Of a stretch of 64,000 bases of DNA, positions 17,934 to 25,936 are shown piece after piece (the stretch's first letter is position 1; each line of letters begins with the position of its first letter). The position numbers and the translations under genes were made by a program. The DNA lies in the IMG/VR virus record IMGVR_UViG_3300023184_000034, positions 62,001 through 126,000 of that record; one strand, written 5' to 3'. Under the pieces are notes generated by a model, which searched no databases, had not been told where the DNA came from, and saw only the letters and a program-made list of their open reading frames with translations. This DNA is from a virus.

Positions 17934-18221
17934 TTATCTCGCCTGCAAAAGTGGACAGGCAATTGTGAAAAAACTTAATTCTTTTTCACTTTCAAAGCCA
18001 ATGCGTGTATTATACACAATTGTGTTGGAATTATCTAATGTAATACCTTGCCCTATATAATACCTATTATTTAAATTTTTACGAATCCACAAATCTAATG
18101 ATTTAACCAGCATTGGATTGTATTTGTCTAAAGAAGTGTATTTGAAGTGAGGACAGGCAAACTCAACCCTGCGTAGATTAAAGTAATCTAAAGGATTGGG
18201 CTTGCCATTCTTCAATGCCAT
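17934..18221 (-). CDS. Hypothetical phage protein
   Basis: The 95-aa soluble protein starts at a TAATG overlap with the stop of the VWA/metallopeptidase gene, so it is probably translationally coupled to it. It contains PNPLDYFNLRRVEFACPHF and NLNNRYYIGQGI. I do not recognise a family. Coupling suggests a role alongside the MoxR/VWA pair, but this is only positional. Confidence 0.5.
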   Translation of the reverse strand: MALKNGKPNPLDYFNLRRVEFACPHFKYTSLDKYNPMLVKSLDLWIRKNLNNRYYIGQGITLDNSNTIVYNTRIGFESEKELSFFTIACPLLQAR

Positions 18222-19405
18222 TACGCTGATTCCGCTTCAAGCTCGTAATAAGCGTACTCGCCAAATGGAGGAACAATAGTGTTATTACCGTGGATGATGA
18301 ATACTGTATCACAGTAGTTTTCATCACCCCAGCTGCCCCAAGGGTAGCCGTCTGTGAACATGATGAACTTTTTAGGTTGAATATCATTAGCTTTCATGTA
18401 TTCCCAATTGGCATCAAACTCAGTACCACCGCCACCTATTGGTTGGTAGCTATCAAACTCATCAATATTGTAACCGTCAAAGTCTGCTTCATTATATACT
18501 CTGGTGTCAAAACACCAAACTTTAATTTTAAAGTCTTTGTATTCTTCCATGATGCCTTTGATCTCTGACAAGAAATCTTTAGCTTGTTCGTCACCAATGG
18601 AACCCGACATGTCAATACCAACACAAATATCAATTGTTTCTTGAAATTGTGTACCAGGAAGTATAGCACTCATGTGCCAACCCTTGCGATTAGGACGCAT
18701 AAACGAATAGTCATTCTTGATAGTGCTTTGGATTTGCTGACGCAAAATTTCACGCCAGTTCATTTTAGGCTCTGTAAGATCTTTAATCATGCGTTGTACA
18801 TTTGCGGGAGTATTTCCCGCACCCGCTGCCTGAGCAGCTTGTATGGTGGCCTCACGTATCTCGTCACGAATTTGTTTCAATTCTTCTTTGCTGTAGCGAG
18901 GTTGACCATCTTTGCCTGGCTCACCCCAGTCAATATGTTCGTCCAGCAATTGACCAAGTGCATCTAATTCTTTTTCATCCATTTCATCATAAATCTGATC
19001 ATACACTTCTTCTGCACCCATGCCGTAGTACTTTTGATCATGGAAGATTTTAATATCCGGAATATTATGATCACCAATACGATCACGCACCAATTGTCCA
19101 TTTACACAATAGTCAGCTGCAATGTTAAAGATTTTAGCATTGCGACTTTCTCGACGACCCATGTGGTCAAATACATTGTGTAAAATTTCATGAGCAATAA
19201 CAAACTCAACTTGCTTTACAGTTAGTTTTTCAAAAAACCCACGATTAAAATAAATATGGCGACCATCAGTGGCTGCTGTGGTCAACCAATCTTCACCTTC
19301 TTGGATTTTCAATCGGGTAGCCATGTTGCCAAAGAATGGATGTTTGAGCAACAAGCTCACTCGTGCAATAATAATTTTATCAATAATTGGATCTGTATGT
19401 GACAT
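18221..19405 (-). CDS. VWA-domain protein with HExxH metallopeptidase-like domain (DUF2201 type)
   Basis: The start at 19405 (MSHTDPIIDK) has AGGA upstream and lies 23 bases downstream of a predicted transcript start. The 394-aa protein joins an N-terminal zincin-like region (HEILH at residues 72-76, further His at 81) to a C-terminal von Willebrand A domain with a MIDAS motif (DMSGS at 265-269, then later Thr and Asp loops). This matches the DUF2201 layout. The MoxR ATPase gene lies just upstream. MoxR/VWA pairs act as chaperones or activators of other complexes in bacteria; the target here is unknown. Peptidase activity is inferred only from HExxH. Confidence 0.8.
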   Translation of the reverse strand: MSHTDPIIDKIIIARVSLLLKHPFFGNMATRLKIQEGEDWLTTAATDGRHIYFNRGFFEKLTVKQVEFVIAHEILHNVFDHMGRRESRNAKIFNIAADYCVNGQLVRDRIGDHNIPDIKIFHDQKYYGMGAEEVYDQIYDEMDEKELDALGQLLDEHIDWGEPGKDGQPRYSKEELKQIRDEIREATIQAAQAAGAGNTPANVQRMIKDLTEPKMNWREILRQQIQSTIKNDYSFMRPNRKGWHMSAILPGTQFQETIDICVGIDMSGSIGDEQAKDFLSEIKGIMEEYKDFKIKVWCFDTRVYNEADFDGYNIDEFDSYQPIGGGGTEFDANWEYMKANDIQPKKFIMFTDGYPWGSWGDENYCDTVFIIHGNNTIVPPFGEYAYYELEAESA

Positions 19406-19434
19406 GTTTGTTCCTAAGTTCTTACTATGTATAT

Positions 19435-19463
19435 AGTATAACACCACCCGAAGGTGGTGTCAA
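19435..19463 (-). promoter_or_regulatory. Consensus sigma70 promoter with a hairpin filling its spacer
   Basis: On the minus strand TTGACA (19463-19458) and TATACT (19440-19435) are 17 bases apart, with a predicted start near 19428 ahead of the VWA gene. The spacer and the end of the -35 form the hairpin listed separately. Confidence 0.85.
19441..19460 (-). terminator. UUCG-capped hairpin overlapping a promoter
   Basis: ACACCACC and GGTGGTGT form a perfect 8-base stem closed by TTCG on the minus strand, 19 bases after the MoxR stop codon. UUCG-capped stems are typical of T4 terminators. No U-tract follows (TTATACT), so it could instead be an RNA-end stabiliser or processing site. Confidence 0.55.
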
Positions 19464-19479
19464 ACAGTATTAAACCAAT

Positions 19480-20580
19480 TTATTTAGAATCTTTGTCAGT
19501 TGCGGCGCTAATGTACTTGCCAAACTTAGCGTGGAAGTTGTCAAAACATTTAATCTCATCTGGATCTAACGGCAATTTGTATGTGCTCAATGCCAATTTA
19601 GTACCCATAATAACCAATTCTGTTTCAAAGTTGTTCATCATAAATTCGAAGAAATTATTAACTTGCTCGTTCCAATTCTTAGCTTTCTTATCGCAAGAAT
19701 CTTTCAACTCGTAGCACAGGGACACAGTCAACGAGTACATTGCAGAAATTTCTTTAGATTTCATTTCTTTAACTTTGCCATTCAAAATGTCTGTAGGATT
19801 AGGCATTTTGCTGGCGTGTTTACGGTGCGCCATAAATTTAATAGCAAGGCCTTCACCAACGGAACCTGACACCAAATCAGTTAATGTTTCGTTATCACAG
19901 TCGTCGTCGTGCAACAATTCGCTAACAAAGGACCAGCTGCGTGGTGTAGCAAAGGCACGGCTACTGGATTTTGGATCAAAGTCGTACAAGTCCTTTTTGG
20001 AGAAACTCAAGAAGCCAACCACATCCTTGTGAACTTTGTTTTCAGCAGCCCACTCAAAATAGTCATCCCAATTAACTAACATTTCCAAGTGAACAAAACG
20101 ATTAGCCAACGGCGCTGGCATACGGAATGTAACACCTTTGTCAGTTTCTCGGTTGCCTGCTGCAACAATTACAACATTGTCGGGCAAAGTGTATGCACCA
20201 ACTTTACGATTAAGCACCAATTGATATGCAGCTGCTTGAACGCTGGGTGCTGCACTGTTCATTTCATCCAGGAACAAGATAATGTGTTTGTGCTTTTTAG
20301 CCATTTCTTGGCTGGGCAGTTCGCTGGGCGGAGCCCACACCATTGTGTTGGAGTTTGAATCAAAATACGGAATACCTTTAATATCAGTAGGCTCCCACAG
20401 ACTCAAACGTACATCAATCACGTGAGCTTCAATCTCAACGCCAAGTTGTTTGATAATGTCAGACTTACCAATGCCGGGAGGACCCCATAGAAAGATTGGA
20501 CGCTTGTTTTTAAAAGCCTTACGGAGAGACTTTTTGGCGCCGCTTGGGCCCACTGTACGGCCTGAAATATCTGTTGCCAT
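19480..20580 (-). CDS. MoxR-family AAA+ ATPase
   Basis: The start at 20580 (MATDISGRTV) has AGGA upstream; longer alternatives run into the promoter. The 366-aa protein has Walker A GPPGIGKS (33-40), Walker B LFLDEMN (102-108), a sensor region (VVIVAAGNRETDKG) and the MoxR-type MPAPLANRFVHLEM segment. MoxR ATPases work with VWA proteins, and the next gene downstream encodes one with a metallopeptidase-like domain, so the two probably form a remodelling pair. It has its own consensus promoter and is separated from the VWA gene by a hairpin with a second promoter, so the two can be expressed at different levels. A role in takeover or assembly is inference. Confidence 0.85.
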   Translation of the reverse strand: MATDISGRTVGPSGAKKSLRKAFKNKRPIFLWGPPGIGKSDIIKQLGVEIEAHVIDVRLSLWEPTDIKGIPYFDSNSNTMVWAPPSELPSQEMAKKHKHIILFLDEMNSAAPSVQAAAYQLVLNRKVGAYTLPDNVVIVAAGNRETDKGVTFRMPAPLANRFVHLEMLVNWDDYFEWAAENKVHKDVVGFLSFSKKDLYDFDPKSSSRAFATPRSWSFVSELLHDDDCDNETLTDLVSGSVGEGLAIKFMAHRKHASKMPNPTDILNGKVKEMKSKEISAMYSLTVSLCYELKDSCDKKAKNWNEQVNNFFEFMMNNFETELVIMGTKLALSTYKLPLDPDEIKCFDNFHAKFGKYISAATDKDSK

Positions 20581-20635
20581 TTTATTTCCTATCTTAGTTA
20601 AAAAAATTGTTACGAATAACGTTGTGTATGTATGT

Positions 20636-20664
20636 ATTATAGCGTCGATACACAATCACGTCAA
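20636..20664 (-). promoter_or_regulatory. Consensus sigma70 promoter for the MoxR gene
   Basis: TTGACG (20664-20659), 17-base spacer and a perfect TATAAT (20641-20636) on the minus strand; an A-rich CTTAAAAAA stretch just upstream could act as an UP-like element. The leader to the ATG at 20580 is about 49 bases. Confidence 0.85.
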
Positions 20665-20680
20665 CAAGTTTTTTAAGTAT

Positions 20681-21082
20681 TTAGGCATTTTTGGCTAAAT
20701 CTTTTTCGCGCTCGTTCATGGCTTTGATAAGTCCAAATTTTCTAATGTCGTCAGAAAACAACATCAGCTCAAAACTCTTGCGTTCAGAAAATACAGTAAT
20801 TGACATGTTGGTAAGATAATATGGGCAATCCACGTATCTTTCCAAAAATATGATTGTTTGGGGACTTAATTCAATTGGTTCAGTAAATGGAATTTCGTAT
20901 TCTCTCAAATCCAATTCTTTTACCAAAAATTCGTAACCTTCATCACTTAATCGAAATGCACTGTCTTTACCAACCCGTGTGCTTTGCCACCACTTGCGTG
21001 AAAATAACTGTACATTTGCATCATCTATACTTTTGCCCCATTGTTGTAAAAATATCTTAGTCAGAGCAGTTCTGCTGATCAT
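20681..21082 (-). CDS. Conserved hypothetical T4-like phage protein
   Basis: The start at 21082 ([11 protein letters not shown]) overlaps the upstream stop as ATGA. The 133-aa protein contains [32 protein letters not shown] and [14 protein letters not shown]. It is soluble and mixed alpha/beta. I recognise the family as frequent in marine T4-like phages with no assigned role. It ends before the MoxR promoter. Confidence 0.65.
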   Translation of the reverse strand: MISRTALTKIFLQQWGKSIDDANVQLFSRKWWQSTRVGKDSAFRLSDEGYEFLVKELDLREYEIPFTEPIELSPQTIIFLERYVDCPYYLTNMSITVFSERKSFELMLFSDDIRKFGLIKAMNEREKDLAKNA

Positions 21083-21363
21083 TTTAGAATAGCACCCTGT
21101 GTGAGTTTGACCACTTGAAAATCTTCGCAACCAAATGTGAGATTCAATTTTTTAGCCAAATTAATAGCATGTCCAGGATTACTAAAGCTGACTTTCTTGT
21201 ATTTTGGCCCAGGATAGCTGGTGAGACTATTGAAGCTCTTCAAATTAAAAGGCTCGTTTTTGTAGAACACAGCCCAAATTGCTTCAGCTTCTAAAATCTG
21301 TTCTGCTTTATAATTTTTCTTACTGATATATTCCAGTAAGATCTTTGGCTTGGGTCTTGACAT
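21079..21363 (-). CDS. Hypothetical phage protein
   Basis: I set the start at 21363 ([12 protein letters not shown]), which has an AGGA ribosome site; a longer frame upstream lacks one. The 94-aa basic protein includes [34 protein letters not shown] and [14 protein letters not shown]. Lys-rich composition fits a small DNA- or RNA-associated protein but no motif proves it. It is coupled by ATGA to the next gene. Confidence 0.55.
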   Translation of the reverse strand: MSRPKPKILLEYISKKNYKAEQILEAEAIWAVFYKNEPFNLKSFNSLTSYPGPKYKKVSFSNPGHAINLAKKLNLTFGCEDFQVVKLTQGAILK

Positions 21364-21388
21364 ATGCGTATCCTGGTAATGTACGCAT

Positions 21389-21397
21389 ATATTTATG
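21389..21397 (-). promoter_or_regulatory. Possible late-type promoter
   Basis: CATAAATAT on the minus strand, in the 37-base gap upstream of the small gene starting at 21363, matches seven of eight bases of the T4 late box. It overlaps a palindromic GCATATATTTATGC, so chance in AT-rich DNA is a real alternative. Confidence 0.3.
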
Positions 21398-21400
21398 CTA

Positions 21401-21643
21401 TTAGTTCTTGAAATCCCCGCCGTCCAGCTGTATGGACACAACCTCAGTATCAGCACTTTCTTTGAGTTTGATATAGAGACTTTCGTAATCTTGTATCAGT
21501 TTGTCTTGTATCTCAGACAGTGCCAAACTAAGCAATCGCGCCTGCTGCAGAGGTAATTTTACCTCTTTGCTTTGACTCAATTCAGCGGCTCTTACTGATT
21601 GTATAAACTGTGTTATGGGTGTGAGATTAATCTGATTTTGCAT
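21401..21643 (-). CDS. Small helical hypothetical protein
   Basis: The 80-aa protein is predicted mostly helical ([39 protein letters not shown]) with a short C-terminal strand. It overlaps the upstream gene by 17 bases. It has no known motif. The composition suggests a small protein-protein or nucleic-acid-associated factor, but nothing more specific can be supported. Confidence 0.55.
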   Translation of the reverse strand: MQNQINLTPITQFIQSVRAAELSQSKEVKLPLQQARLLSLALSEIQDKLIQDYESLYIKLKESADTEVVSIQLDGGDFKN

Positions 21644-22106
21644 TTGAAAACACCTGTTTCATCTCTAACTCAGTTTTAAACGGACCCTTGTATGGGTTGC
21701 GTTCTAGAGTGATAAGTTTAGGACAAAATGATTTGACCCATCCTTTGTTAAATTGAATTGTGTAGTAACCTGCACAATACAAACTCTTACTCTGTGAGCT
21801 TTTTGTAAACAATGGTAACTTGTTTCTAACATCGTACATGCTGTTGTATGGTTTAACGCTGGTGGGGAAACCATGGCATTCTTGCGGTTCTGCTGGGGTA
21901 ACTTTTACTTTGGTATTGTTTAAAAAGAAAGTCTCACCAAATTGCTTGGTAAGGTCTTGTTTCTTATTAAAAGTAACTTCTCCGTTGGTGCTGCTGAGAA
22001 TAAACTTGTTGTTTTCTTTCTTGTGTAGTGTTGCAACCTTAGTGCCATCTTGCTCTACGATCCAAAACTTACCATCCACAATGGGCTTGGCGTGTATAAC
22101 TGTCAT
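21627..22106 (-). CDS. Conserved hypothetical phage protein
   Basis: The 159-aa soluble protein starts at 22106 with an AGGAG site. It has an N-terminal beta-rich half (KFWIVEQDGTKVATLHKKE) and a conserved middle (VTPAEPQECHGFPTSVKPYN). I recall homologues in cyanophages and related myoviruses without a function. It lies between the 5' nuclease and small genes of the same operon. A possible late promoter lies about 50 bases upstream inside the nuclease gene. Confidence 0.6.
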   Translation of the reverse strand: MTVIHAKPIVDGKFWIVEQDGTKVATLHKKENNKFILSSTNGEVTFNKKQDLTKQFGETFFLNNTKVKVTPAEPQECHGFPTSVKPYNSMYDVRNKLPLFTKSSQSKSLYCAGYYTIQFNKGWVKSFCPKLITLERNPYKGPFKTELEMKQVFSNAKSD

Positions 22107-22116
22107 ATTTTTCTCC

Positions 22117-23151
22117 TTATGTACTCAGCCCCGGAGGCGCTGGAGTAATGTATGTATTTATCTCTTGTTTTTGAGGATATCTTGCTTGTAAGGGCTCAGC
22201 ATACGATTGAATATTATCTGCAATTTTTTTCATATCCCATGCATTGCAGAATTTAAGCATGCGAATACCCACTTGATCCACAGATTTAGTAACAGCATTG
22301 GCCTTCACAGTTTCCATAATCTTTTCTTTAATCTCAGCAGGTTGTGCTGTGAGATCGCATAGTTGTATGTTACGTTGGTAATCTTCTAGCACACGATGTT
22401 CTGCACCGTGGTGGTCAACCCATCTCTGCAGCATGAGATTGTTCCACGCAAATCCTTTGCTTTTACGATCTTCGAACGCTTCAGTCAGACCCACTTTGTT
22501 TTTACTACCTTTAGTACGTACTCCGGGATAAGCAGAGAACACATTGTCACTGGTATCACCACGCATACATTTCTCAAACAGCATCCATTCTGGATCTTGC
22601 GCGGCTTTGGGTTCGCCAGTCTTTTTGTCTTTAACAGGTTTGCCTTTGGCGTCAAATGTGCCTTGGTGTGTGATATGTAAATCGCCCACACCATTGTACT
22701 GACTCACATTGCTACTGATAAGTTGTGCAAAGTCTCCGTCTGTACTGATAATCACATGCTTTGCATCTGGATGTGCTTGCACCCAACCTGCAATTAAATC
22801 GTCTGCTTCTAATTCTGCATGACGCATCACTGTGCAATTGGTCTTGTCCACAATAAAATTCTTGAACTCGTCAAATGCTTCCCAGAACAATTTGTCTTCA
22901 TCTTGTTCTCGTTGTGTCATTGCTGCACGAGTTTCTTGTCTGTTGGCTTTGTAAGGCTTGTAAAAGTCTTTGCGCCATGATCTACCCTCGAGGCAGAACA
23001 CCACATGAGTGCCACCAAAGTCATGCCATGCTTTTTTAATACTGTTGAAGGTGATGTGAAAAGCCATGCCAAGTTTAATTTCAGCTGCGCCTTGCACCAC
23101 GTGCCTAGCACGAAAAAACGTGTTAGCAGTATCAACAATAATATATGTCAT
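22117..23151 (-). CDS. rnh: 5'-3' exonuclease / T4 RNase H-like FEN nuclease
   Basis: This 344-aa FEN-superfamily enzyme would remove RNA primers from lagging strands. Metal-binding acidic motifs are in place: D7 (IIVDTANTFFRAR), the ELEADDLIAGW motif and IISTDGDFAQL, followed by GDTSDNVFSAYPGVRTKG, the helix-hairpin-helix-like region with its conserved Asp residues. Length is close to T4 RNase H (about 305 aa) plus a C-terminal extension. It overlaps the upstream gene by ATGA coupling. It fits with the polymerase, clamp and clamp loader in this window as part of one replisome. Confidence 0.85.
   Translation of the reverse strand: MTYIIVDTANTFFRARHVVQGAAEIKLGMAFHITFNSIKKAWHDFGGTHVVFCLEGRSWRKDFYKPYKANRQETRAAMTQREQDEDKLFWEAFDEFKNFIVDKTNCTVMRHAELEADDLIAGWVQAHPDAKHVIISTDGDFAQLISSNVSQYNGVGDLHITHQGTFDAKGKPVKDKKTGEPKAAQDPEWMLFEKCMRGDTSDNVFSAYPGVRTKGSKNKVGLTEAFEDRKSKGFAWNNLMLQRWVDHHGAEHRVLEDYQRNIQLCDLTAQPAEIKEKIMETVKANAVTKSVDQVGIRMLKFCNAWDMKKIADNIQSYAEPLQARYPQKQEINTYITPAPPGLST
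22154..22162 (-). promoter_or_regulatory. Possible late-type promoter inside the 3' end of the nuclease gene
   Basis: GATAAATAC on the minus strand matches the T4 late box (TATAAATAC) at all but the first base and lies about 50 bases upstream of the ATG at 22106. It is within coding sequence, so its use is uncertain. Confidence 0.3.
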
Positions 23152-23582
23152 TCAACTTCCGATCTGCCACCTGGCAACTTCCTTACATTGATATAACCAG
23201 CACTTGTACGTCCTGGGTCTTGTCCAGCTTCGGCAATCATGTTGCCTGCAAGATCTCTGAACCACCGGTCCACAATTTCTTCATCAGGGTCACCCTCATA
23301 ACCATAACCAGCTTGTTTCAATTGTACTACAAAATAGTCATTCCAGTCAAGCTCAAAAAAGCCATTGCGTATATTTTCTTTGTTCACGTGTGTATCTAAC
23401 ACAGCAACCCACGGTTCGTTTCGAGAAGTAGCTCGTTCCTTTGGAGTCAACTTGGCCAGTGTTTCGGCTGCTTGTGCTTTTTTAGTTTCTTCTTGAGCTT
23501 TTGATAATGCCTCGTTAGCTTGAGCTTTCTCCAATTCTAATTTTTCAATACCAAACAACTTTTTAACAAATTTACCAATCAT
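23148..23582 (-). CDS. Conserved hypothetical phage protein with helical N-terminus
   Basis: I chose the ATG at 23582 (MIGKFVKKLFGIEKLEL), which has AAGGA upstream. The 144-aa product begins with a Lys/Glu/Ala-rich predicted coiled coil (residues ~10-45), then a conserved globular part: SRNEPWVAVLDTHVN, FFELDWNDYFVVQLKQAGY, and DPGRTSAGYINVRKLPGG at the end. I recognise this C-terminal block from aquatic T4-like phages, function unknown. The first residues could form an amphipathic membrane-contact helix. An 85-base gap separates it from queE; it holds a TATAAT box but no good -35. Confidence 0.65.
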   Translation of the reverse strand: MIGKFVKKLFGIEKLELEKAQANEALSKAQEETKKAQAAETLAKLTPKERATSRNEPWVAVLDTHVNKENIRNGFFELDWNDYFVVQLKQAGYGYEGDPDEEIVDRWFRDLAGNMIAEAGQDPGRTSAGYINVRKLPGGRSEVE

Positions 23583-23667
23583 TTCTTTTTCCTTGAAATT
23601 ATATACCGTGCAAATATACACACTATGATAATGCATGCTAGTACTGTACAGGTATAATAAAATATCA

Positions 23668-24513
23668 TCAAGTGCCCCACTCATTTTTAAATAGCGGAAC
23701 TTGCAAACGGTCACTGTAACGCCAGCCACGCTTCATAGCTGCCAGTGCCACATTCTTGGCATTTAATGCATAAACACTTTCTACACCTCCCACTGGCATC
23801 AAGTATACATGGCCTTCAAAGCCCGCACTACGAAATGCGCCTACTGCACATTCAGCATCTGCAATATCTTCTTCCGTTGCTACTACAAATTTCAAATATG
23901 CAGTACCCACTTGTTCGTATTCACAAACTACTTCTGGAAGAATAGCTTCTCCCCATTTTTCGCCACTTGCTGGTAGTTTGGCACTTACTGAGAATGTAAG
24001 TTCTCTGCCCACTACACTATTCCACTTTCTCAAGTATTCTTTAAACTCTGGTGTAAGACGTTGAGTACCATTTGTTTCAAATGTAATCTCTTTTAGACCA
24101 CGCATCTTAGCATTGTTAATCAAATCTGGATAAGCACGTTGCCAACCCAGCAGGGGCTCACCACCTGTAATAACCAAGTGTTCATATTCCCAATGATCTT
24201 GCGGAAGAATTTCCATAATGCGATCTGCAATTGCTTCGCTGGTCAACATTGGACTTAGATCTTTAAAACGTGGATCCCAACTGGCATAACTATCACACCC
24301 TGTACTCACCAATGGTAAGTCTTGGTATTTGAAAAACTTTTTAATATCAGCCGCAATGAAATCACGTTCTTTGCTTTGCTCACCACGCGGCATACCAAAA
24401 CCGTCGCAGGTAAAGTTACAACCAAATGTACGTAGAAACACACTCGGTACACCCATGTAACGTCCTTCACCTTGAATACTGTAAAATAACTCTGCTATTT
24501 TAATTTTACTCAT
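23668..24513 (-). CDS. queE: QueE-like 7-carboxy-7-deazaguanine synthase (radical SAM) with displaced third cysteine
   Basis: The 281-aa protein has the QueE start ELFYSIQGEGRYMG (8-21), the SAM-binding TGGEP (116-120), and a substrate-type C-terminal half. QueE converts carboxytetrahydropterin to CDG on the route to preQ0. The usual cluster motif CX3CX2C is altered here: C32 and C36 are present (GCNFTC), but the next plausible ligand is C73 (STGCDSY), after a 36-residue insertion. I recall similar insertions in phage QueE proteins. It overlaps the gene before it and shares an operon with folE, supporting a deazaguanine pathway. preQ0 would feed DpdA at 32.8-34.5 kb. Confidence 0.88.
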   Translation of the reverse strand: MSKIKIAELFYSIQGEGRYMGVPSVFLRTFGCNFTCDGFGMPRGEQSKERDFIAADIKKFFKYQDLPLVSTGCDSYASWDPRFKDLSPMLTSEAIADRIMEILPQDHWEYEHLVITGGEPLLGWQRAYPDLINNAKMRGLKEITFETNGTQRLTPEFKEYLRKWNSVVGRELTFSVSAKLPASGEKWGEAILPEVVCEYEQVGTAYLKFVVATEEDIADAECAVGAFRSAGFEGHVYLMPVGGVESVYALNAKNVALAAMKRGWRYSDRLQVPLFKNEWGT

Positions 24514-24841
24514 TGCTTTTCCTAAATTCTTCTACATCGCTGATTGCTAATTGTAACACATTTGCATAATTAAGAGCTTGTTGTTTGGTTAAATGCACCG
24601 TCGATTCAGTATCAACATAGCCTTTAGTCAACAGCGTCCAAATATGATACCAGCGTGTCTTCGACCAGTAGTTTGTTTTACCTGTAGTATAAATGGTTAC
24701 TTGAATATCGCAGTCATCTGCTTCTACCCACATGTTATGATTGTGATTTTCATCACCGCAATTACAAGCAATTCGGTAGACTTTTGAGTCTCCCCAATCG
24801 TTTGTTTTCATTATGCCTTCTGCTGGAATTTGATACTTCAT
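24506..24841 (-). CDS. Hypothetical protein between folE and queE
   Basis: The 111-aa soluble protein contains VYRIACNCGDENHNHNMWVE, a Cys/His-rich stretch that could bind metal, and a Trp-rich middle (NYWSKTRWYHIWTLL). It overlaps queE by 8 bases and the upstream gene by 4. I recall cyanophage homologues with no function. Its place between two deazaguanine genes makes a link to that pathway possible, but general packing of small genes explains it as well. Confidence 0.6.
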   Translation of the reverse strand: MKYQIPAEGIMKTNDWGDSKVYRIACNCGDENHNHNMWVEADDCDIQVTIYTTGKTNYWSKTRWYHIWTLLTKGYVDTESTVHLTKQQALNYANVLQLAISDVEEFRKSNE

Positions 24842-25056
24842 TCTATATCTTCCTCAAACCATTCGTCAACCATAGATTCTGCTTCTTGTTGTGTAAGTGC
24901 TGGAACAAAAATTCTAGCAGGCTCTCCTTGAGCGTGTTGAATATTGTATCGCACAACACCTCCAGGGATATGATTAAATTCTCGTTGTACTACAAACTCT
25001 TTTAAGTTCTTAGCACGTTCAATTAATTGATCTGTTAAGTCTTTGGCTGTGGTCAT
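24838..25056 (-). CDS. Small hypothetical protein downstream of folE
   Basis: The 72-aa acidic protein has an N-terminal helix (AKDLTDQLIERAKNLKEF) and a C-terminal acidic helix (QQEAESMVDEWFEEDIE). It overlaps folE by 4 bases (ATGA) and the next gene by 4. It has no recognisable family. Confidence 0.5.
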   Translation of the reverse strand: MTTAKDLTDQLIERAKNLKEFVVQREFNHIPGGVVRYNIQHAQGEPARIFVPALTQQEAESMVDEWFEEDIE

Positions 25057-25889
25057 CTTGGAGCAAAGTCCTGTTGTAGTTTGATGTTGTCAAAGAATTC
25101 TTTCTTTGTGCCTGCGTCAGTTGTGAATGCACCTTTGAGTACAGTGGTCTGTGTTAAACTACTGTGCGCCATAATTCCTCTATTTTCGCAACACCCGTGA
25201 ATTGCTTGTATGTATACTCCTACATTCTCACTATCTGTTGCTTTCATTATTTCTCTTGCAATGTCGTTACACAGCTCTTCTTGTAGTGTACCACGACGAG
25301 CACACCACTGTGCTATTCTGGTATACTTGCTGAGACCAATAAGTTTATTAGCGGCAATGATACCGATGTAGGCAACCCCACTGACAGGCTGGTGATGATG
25401 AGAACACATACTTCGTAGCTCACTACGTACCACAAGCATACCTTCGTAACGGTCGGCGCTGTCATTTGGAAAAGCTGTTGCGTCGGGCGCTGGTTCATAT
25501 CTTCCTGCCATTACTTCGTTAAAATACATCTTAGCCAGTCGACGGGCTGTGCCTTTTGAGTTTGGATCATTCTCACGATCAATAAGCAATTGATCAAGTA
25601 CTAGTTCAAATGCTTCTGTTGCATCTGTGATTAATGTTTCTTTGTCCTCTTCGCTAACATATTCGCTAATGTTGTCACCTGCCCAAAAACGTTTGCCTGC
25701 ACGTTTCATTTTCATGCGGATTGCACCTGCCAAGGTTCCTTCTTGATATCCGCCGTCACCTGCCATTGCATCCAGGCCTGTTTCTTTTTTTACATACACT
25801 TCTTTGCCCAAGGGTTTGTATTCGTCTGCAACAAATTTATTATCTGCATCTGAATGAAATACTGGATCTGGTGTAAATTCTTTAGTCAT
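25053..25889 (-). CDS. folE: GTP cyclohydrolase I
   Basis: The 278-aa enzyme converts GTP to dihydroneopterin triphosphate, the first step for both folate and 7-deazaguanine synthesis. The zinc site is visible: C162 with H164-H166 (MCSHHHQPVSG) and C233/C234 (HGCCENRG). GLSKYTRI and TLQEELCNDIA match the T-fold core. The N-terminus is about 50 residues longer than in bacterial FolE. It has its own promoter upstream and shares an operon with queE, pointing to preQ0 production for DNA modification rather than folate alone. Extra folate for ThyX is a secondary possibility. Confidence 0.93.
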   Translation of the reverse strand: MTKEFTPDPVFHSDADNKFVADEYKPLGKEVYVKKETGLDAMAGDGGYQEGTLAGAIRMKMKRAGKRFWAGDNISEYVSEEDKETLITDATEAFELVLDQLLIDRENDPNSKGTARRLAKMYFNEVMAGRYEPAPDATAFPNDSADRYEGMLVVRSELRSMCSHHHQPVSGVAYIGIIAANKLIGLSKYTRIAQWCARRGTLQEELCNDIAREIMKATDSENVGVYIQAIHGCCENRGIMAHSSLTQTTVLKGAFTTDAGTKKEFFDNIKLQQDFAPR

Positions 25890-25907
25890 TGTTACTCCTA
25901 TGTTGGT

Positions 25908-25936
25908 ATTATATAGGTTTATTTAGGTTTTTGCAA
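25908..25936 (-). promoter_or_regulatory. Sigma70-type promoter for the folE-queE operon
   Basis: TTGCAA (25936-25931), 17-base spacer and a perfect TATAAT (25913-25908) on the minus strand. The -35 lies within the 3' end of the upstream gene. The leader is about 12 bases with AGGAG before the folE ATG. Confidence 0.7.

Noticed and set aside
23583-23667. TATAAT box in the gap between queE and the next gene as a promoter
   Set aside because: No acceptable -35 at 16-18 bases; only a weak or activator-dependent promoter could be argued.
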